DNA of 40,453 nucleotides from positions 1-40,453 of the forward strand of contig JAFGGI010000061.1 of assembly GCA_016930635.1 (NCBI GenBank). Reading direction: 5' to 3'. The notes beneath the pieces were generated by a model that saw only the letters and a program-made list of their open reading frames with translations, had not been told where the DNA came from and searched no databases. The stretch comes from Sedimentisphaerales bacterium. Lineage in GTDB: Bacteria > Planctomycetota > Phycisphaerae > Sedimentisphaerales > UBA12454. Within the stretch, counting starts at the first letter, position 1. Each line of letters opens with the position of its first letter. A program made the position numbers and the translations under genes. This document shows, piece by piece, positions 38,223-40,453 of this stretch.

Positions 38223-38771
38223 ATGACTAATCAGCCAAGAGCAGCTAAAATCTTTATCAGCCTGGTGGTAGCTATGACCTTAGGGGCTGCTGTCTTGATG
38301 GCTCTCGATCATCAGTCAATTTCAGCGGGGGTCTTCAGCCTGGCAAGCTATTCATCACTTGGTCCGATTTCAGATGTAATTGCAACCAAAGAAGTAACAG
38401 CTCGCGAGAGGTGGGATAAAATAGAGGTCTTCTACAGTAACAGTCGCGGAGGAAACATCAAGCAGCTGGCCAGTCTCAACGGCCTGACAAGTGAAGAAGA
38501 CGTTAATTTTCATTTTCTCGTATGCAATCACCTTGGCGCCATTGACGGCCAGATACAGCCGACAACAAAATGGTTAAATCAATGGTCCGCACTGCCCGGC
38601 GGGGTATGGTATGGCAGCAGTACAACTATAAGGATATGTGTCATCAGTGAAGGAAAGAGCCCCGCCTCGGATTACCAGGTCAACAGGACAGAAGAACTCG
38701 TCCAGGCACTTAGCAGAAAATTCAACATCACTCAGAAAAACATCGAATACCCAAAAGACTGGCAGCTATAA
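38223..38771 (+). CDS. Membrane-anchored, degenerate amidase/PGRP-like protein
   Basis: The 182-aa protein has one N-terminal hydrophobic segment (about residues 10-28), a signal peptide or anchor. Residues 63-180 follow the outline of the N-acetylmuramoyl-L-alanine amidase/PGRP fold: WDKIEVFYSNSRGGN where active members have W-x-x-I-V-I-H-H-S, NFHFLVCNHLGAIDGQI where they have G-Y-H-F-V-I-G-N-x-x-x-x-x-D-G-x-I, and STTIRICVISEG where they have N-x-x-S-I-G-I-C. The zinc histidine of the first motif appears to be Phe or Tyr, and no later zinc histidine is evident. It may bind peptidoglycan without cleaving it. The family call is moderate; the start has a weak ribosome-binding site. Confidence 0.65.
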   Translation: MTNQPRAAKIFISLVVAMTLGAAVLMALDHQSISAGVFSLASYSSLGPISDVIATKEVTARERWDKIEVFYSNSRGGNIKQLASLNGLTSEEDVNFHFLVCNHLGAIDGQIQPTTKWLNQWSALPGGVWYGSSTTIRICVISEGKSPASDYQVNRTEELVQALSRKFNITQKNIEYPKDWQL

Positions 38772-38807
38772 GATTAATTCAAATTCTAAACCACTTCCCG
38801 TAAGTTG

Positions 38808-38839
38808 AAAGACCGCTCCATTACTGTCGCGGCTCTGTT
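38808..38839. repeat. REP-like repeat, copy 2
   Basis: Second copy of the 32-bp repeat at 37805-37836, same orientation, one mismatch (T for C). It begins 37 nt after the stop of the amidase-like gene. Confidence 0.7.
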
Positions 38840-38915
38840 TCTATTTTTTAATCCTCCCTATGGGACACCTTACGGCGGAAACAATATCTAATAGTTAAAA
38901 TCCAAATTTCCAAAA

Positions 38916-38944
38916 CGTCATTGCGAGCACCGCGAAGCAATCTT
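38916..38944. repeat. Dispersed palindrome of the CGTCATTGCGAG type
   Basis: CGTCATTGCGAG, a variable middle and CGCGAAGCAATCTT form an ATTGC/GCAAT stem. Similar sequences recur as dispersed extragenic repeats in many unrelated bacteria (from memory, not checked). Confidence 0.55.
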
Positions 38945-38953
38945 CATTATACC

Positions 38954-38981
38954 GATAACTGATAACTGACTACTGATAACT
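38954..38981. repeat. Tandem heptamer repeat (GATAACT)
   Basis: Four consecutive heptamers: GATAACT, GATAACT, GACTACT, GATAACT. It lies in the 230-bp gap 38772-39001, which otherwise holds the two repeats above and no gene. Confidence 0.75.
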
Positions 38982-39001
38982 AATTAATTAAACATTCAAA
39001 A

Positions 39002-40453
39002 TTAATTATATATGCCTATCTCGAGCCAGTAATCCATTAATATCGCCAAATCATCTATATCAACGTCGCCGTCAAAATCCAGGTCCGCCCAGTCGCAGTA
39101 ATAATTGTATATTCCACAATCCTCCCGCAGCCAGAATTGTGCAAAGACTGAAAAGTCCCTGAAGTCATTCCTGCCGTCAGTATAGATATCCGCAGGTGAT
39201 ATCTGCCAGGTCAAAATCGGATACTCATCTATCTGTATAAACCAGTCCGCATCGTCGCCGTCTGTATATGAAAAATCCCATCCCGCATCTACATATGTTG
39301 CCATCTCCTGCATCTCGGCCGTGGTTAAACCTGTCCCACCTGTACTTGTTGCTTGCCCCGAAGTTTCCATATCCCAGAAAGATGCCACAGCATAACCTGA
39401 ACCTGTCAGTCCGCCGACATGACTGTTTCCGCTGACCGCACCCGTACTATAACAGTTTGTTACATGCCCCCAACTACCGTCTCCTATCAGCCCGCCGACG
39501 TAATCGTTCCCGCTAACTGCACCGGTAGAATAACTGTCGACAATATCACTATAAGCCATATCTCCTACCAAACCACCAACCCCGTTCGCATCATTTCCAT
39601 TGACGTCGCCTGTGGCGTAACATTTAGAGATATATCCATAAAGACCTCCTACCAGGCCGCCACCGTCTCCATTGACCACACCTGTAGCGTAGCAATTAAT
39701 GATATAGCCGTCGCCATATCCTATTAGTCCGCCAACCCCAGAGGCTCCGCTAACGGTACCTGTAGCATAACAATCTGTTATGTTGCCGCCATATCCTATT
39801 AGTCCGCCGACCCCAGAGGCTCCGCTAACTGTGGCCTTGCTGTAACAGTTGGCTACACCGCTCCGAGTATATCCTATCATCCCGCCAGCATAGTAGACTG
39901 TCCCCTTGACCACCCCAGAGCTGTAACAATTTGTTATACTGCCTCCGTAATTTTCTCCCGCCAGAGAGCCGACATAATTTTTTCCGGTTATATTTGCATC
40001 TCTGATGTCAAGATTTTTTATCTGACAGCCTGCTATTGTACGACCAAAAAGACCAACATAATCATTCCCATTTGCATCTATAATCAGATTTGATATCACA
40101 TAGCCATTACCGTCAAAAGTACCCCTGAAGCAATCCCCCTGAAAACCTATGTTCACATCATTTACATCCGGCGCAATAACAGCTTTATCAAAAGTGTAAC
40201 CGGCCAAGTCAATATCATTTACAAGTATGAAACATTTGTCGTAATCGTTGGTATCTGCGGCCAGTTGGAGCAGATCATTTACATCTGCGATTTGGTATGG
40301 GTCATTCGGCTCACCTGTCCCGCCGGAATACTTTTGAGACGACCGTAAAGCAAGATTATGATAACCACCTGCAGCTATGGCCACAAAATCATTGCCCCCA
40401 GGAGGCGTCGCTTGACCATAATGTGGAAATCCTGTTAGGCCTACAGTCCCTGC
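39002..40453 (-). CDS. Secreted RCC1/GLUG/dockerin protein (5' end outside window)
   Basis: The frame is open to the window edge; an internal GTG at 40384 is not the start, since in-frame residues upstream (HYGQATPPGGNDFVAIAAGG, then YHNLALRS) complete an RCC1-like repeat. After a linker (YSGGTGEPNDPYQIADVNDL) come about eight GLUG-type repeats of about 26 residues (for example YVGGLIGDG, NCYSTGAVSGN). Then follows GLTTAEMQEMATYVDAGWDF, common after GLUG arrays. The C-terminus is a type I dockerin-like region with a calcium-loop pattern DLDFDGDVDIDDLAILMDYW preceded by a degenerate half (YTDGRNDFRDFSVFAQFWL). Likely extracellular; the cohesin partner is not in the window. Confidence 0.88.
   Translation of the reverse strand, partial: AGTVGLTGFPHYGQATPPGGNDFVAIAAGGYHNLALRSSQKYSGGTGEPNDPYQIADVNDLLQLAADTNDYDKCFILVNDIDLAGYTFDKAVIAPDVNDVNIGFQGDCFRGTFDGNGYVISNLIIDANGNDYVGLFGRTIAGCQIKNLDIRDANITGKNYVGSLAGENYGGSITNCYSSGVVKGTVYYAGGMIGYTRSGVANCYSKATVSGASGVGGLIGYGGNITDCYATGTVSGASGVGGLIGYGDGYIINCYATGVVNGDGGGLVGGLYGYISKCYATGDVNGNDANGVGGLVGDMAYSDIVDSYSTGAVSGNDYVGGLIGDGSWGHVTNCYSTGAVSGNSHVGGLTGSGYAVASFWDMETSGQATSTGGTGLTTAEMQEMATYVDAGWDFSYTDGDDADWFIQIDEYPILTWQISPADIYTDGRNDFRDFSVFAQFWLREDCGIYNYYCDWADLDFDGDVDIDDLAILMDYWLEIGIYN

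Noticed and set aside
39419-39727. Plus-strand open frame within the GLUG gene
   Set aside because: It is the mirror of a repetitive gene; the minus-strand frame has recognisable domains and this one has none.
39450-39950. Possible CRISPR-like or minisatellite array
   Set aside because: The repeats encode degenerate GLUG protein motifs and lack uniform spacers, so they are coding repeats.

Overview
The window looks like a planctomycete chromosome segment, most likely class Phycisphaerae (an inference from the sequence). The grounds are PEP-CTERM surface proteins, a GLUG-repeat/dockerin protein with an RCC1-like repeat, an EF-Tu with an unusual switch I, an L22 with a helix-turn-helix-like N-terminal extension, no rpmD (L30), and moderate GC content. 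No CRISPR array, insertion sequence or phage gene was seen.

Region 1 (about 1-34,050, all on the minus strand, so transcription runs from high to low coordinates) is one nearly unbroken information-processing supercluster: tRNA-Ile2(CAT), tRNA-Thr(GGT), tuf, rpmG, tRNA-Trp(CCA), secE, nusG, rplK, rplA, rplJ, rplL, rpoB, rpoC, rpsL, rpsG, fusA, rpsJ, rplC, rplD, rplW, rplB, rpsS, rplV, rpsC, rplP, rpmC, rpsQ, rplN, rplX, rplE, rpsN, rpsH, rplF, rplR, rpsE, rplO, secY, adk, map, infA, rpmJ, rpsM, rpsK, rpsD, rpoA, rplQ, a HIT-family gene and tRNA-fMet. The rif, str, S10, spc and alpha gene blocks are therefore joined end to end. They encode about half of the ribosomal proteins, the RNA polymerase core, EF-Tu, EF-G, IF-1, NusG, SecE/SecY, adenylate kinase and methionine aminopeptidase. 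Most gaps are tiny (ATGA, TAATG or directly abutting junctions). The wider gaps hold terminator-like hairpins (rplL/rpoB, rpsG/fusA, rpsJ/rplC), a nested two-stem structure before rpoA, an inverted repeat before fusA, and a 56-bp repeat placed just after two stop codons (nusG and rplK).

Region 2 (about 34,050-37,800, minus strand) holds three secreted PEP-CTERM proteins in two transcription units. Two of them are tandem paralogues. Both units are preceded by the same arrangement: a perfect palindrome TTTTGCGCAAAA and a half-degenerate copy, start-to-start 30 bp apart, plus a GGCAAG box 10 bp further on. This is the best candidate here for an undescribed regulatory element.

Region 3 (about 37,800-40,453) is accessory. 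A plus-strand gene encodes a membrane-anchored protein resembling the peptidoglycan-amidase/PGRP fold but apparently lacking its zinc ligands. It is flanked by two copies of a 32-bp REP-like repeat. A minus-strand gene, cut by the window end, encodes a secreted RCC1/GLUG/dockerin protein.
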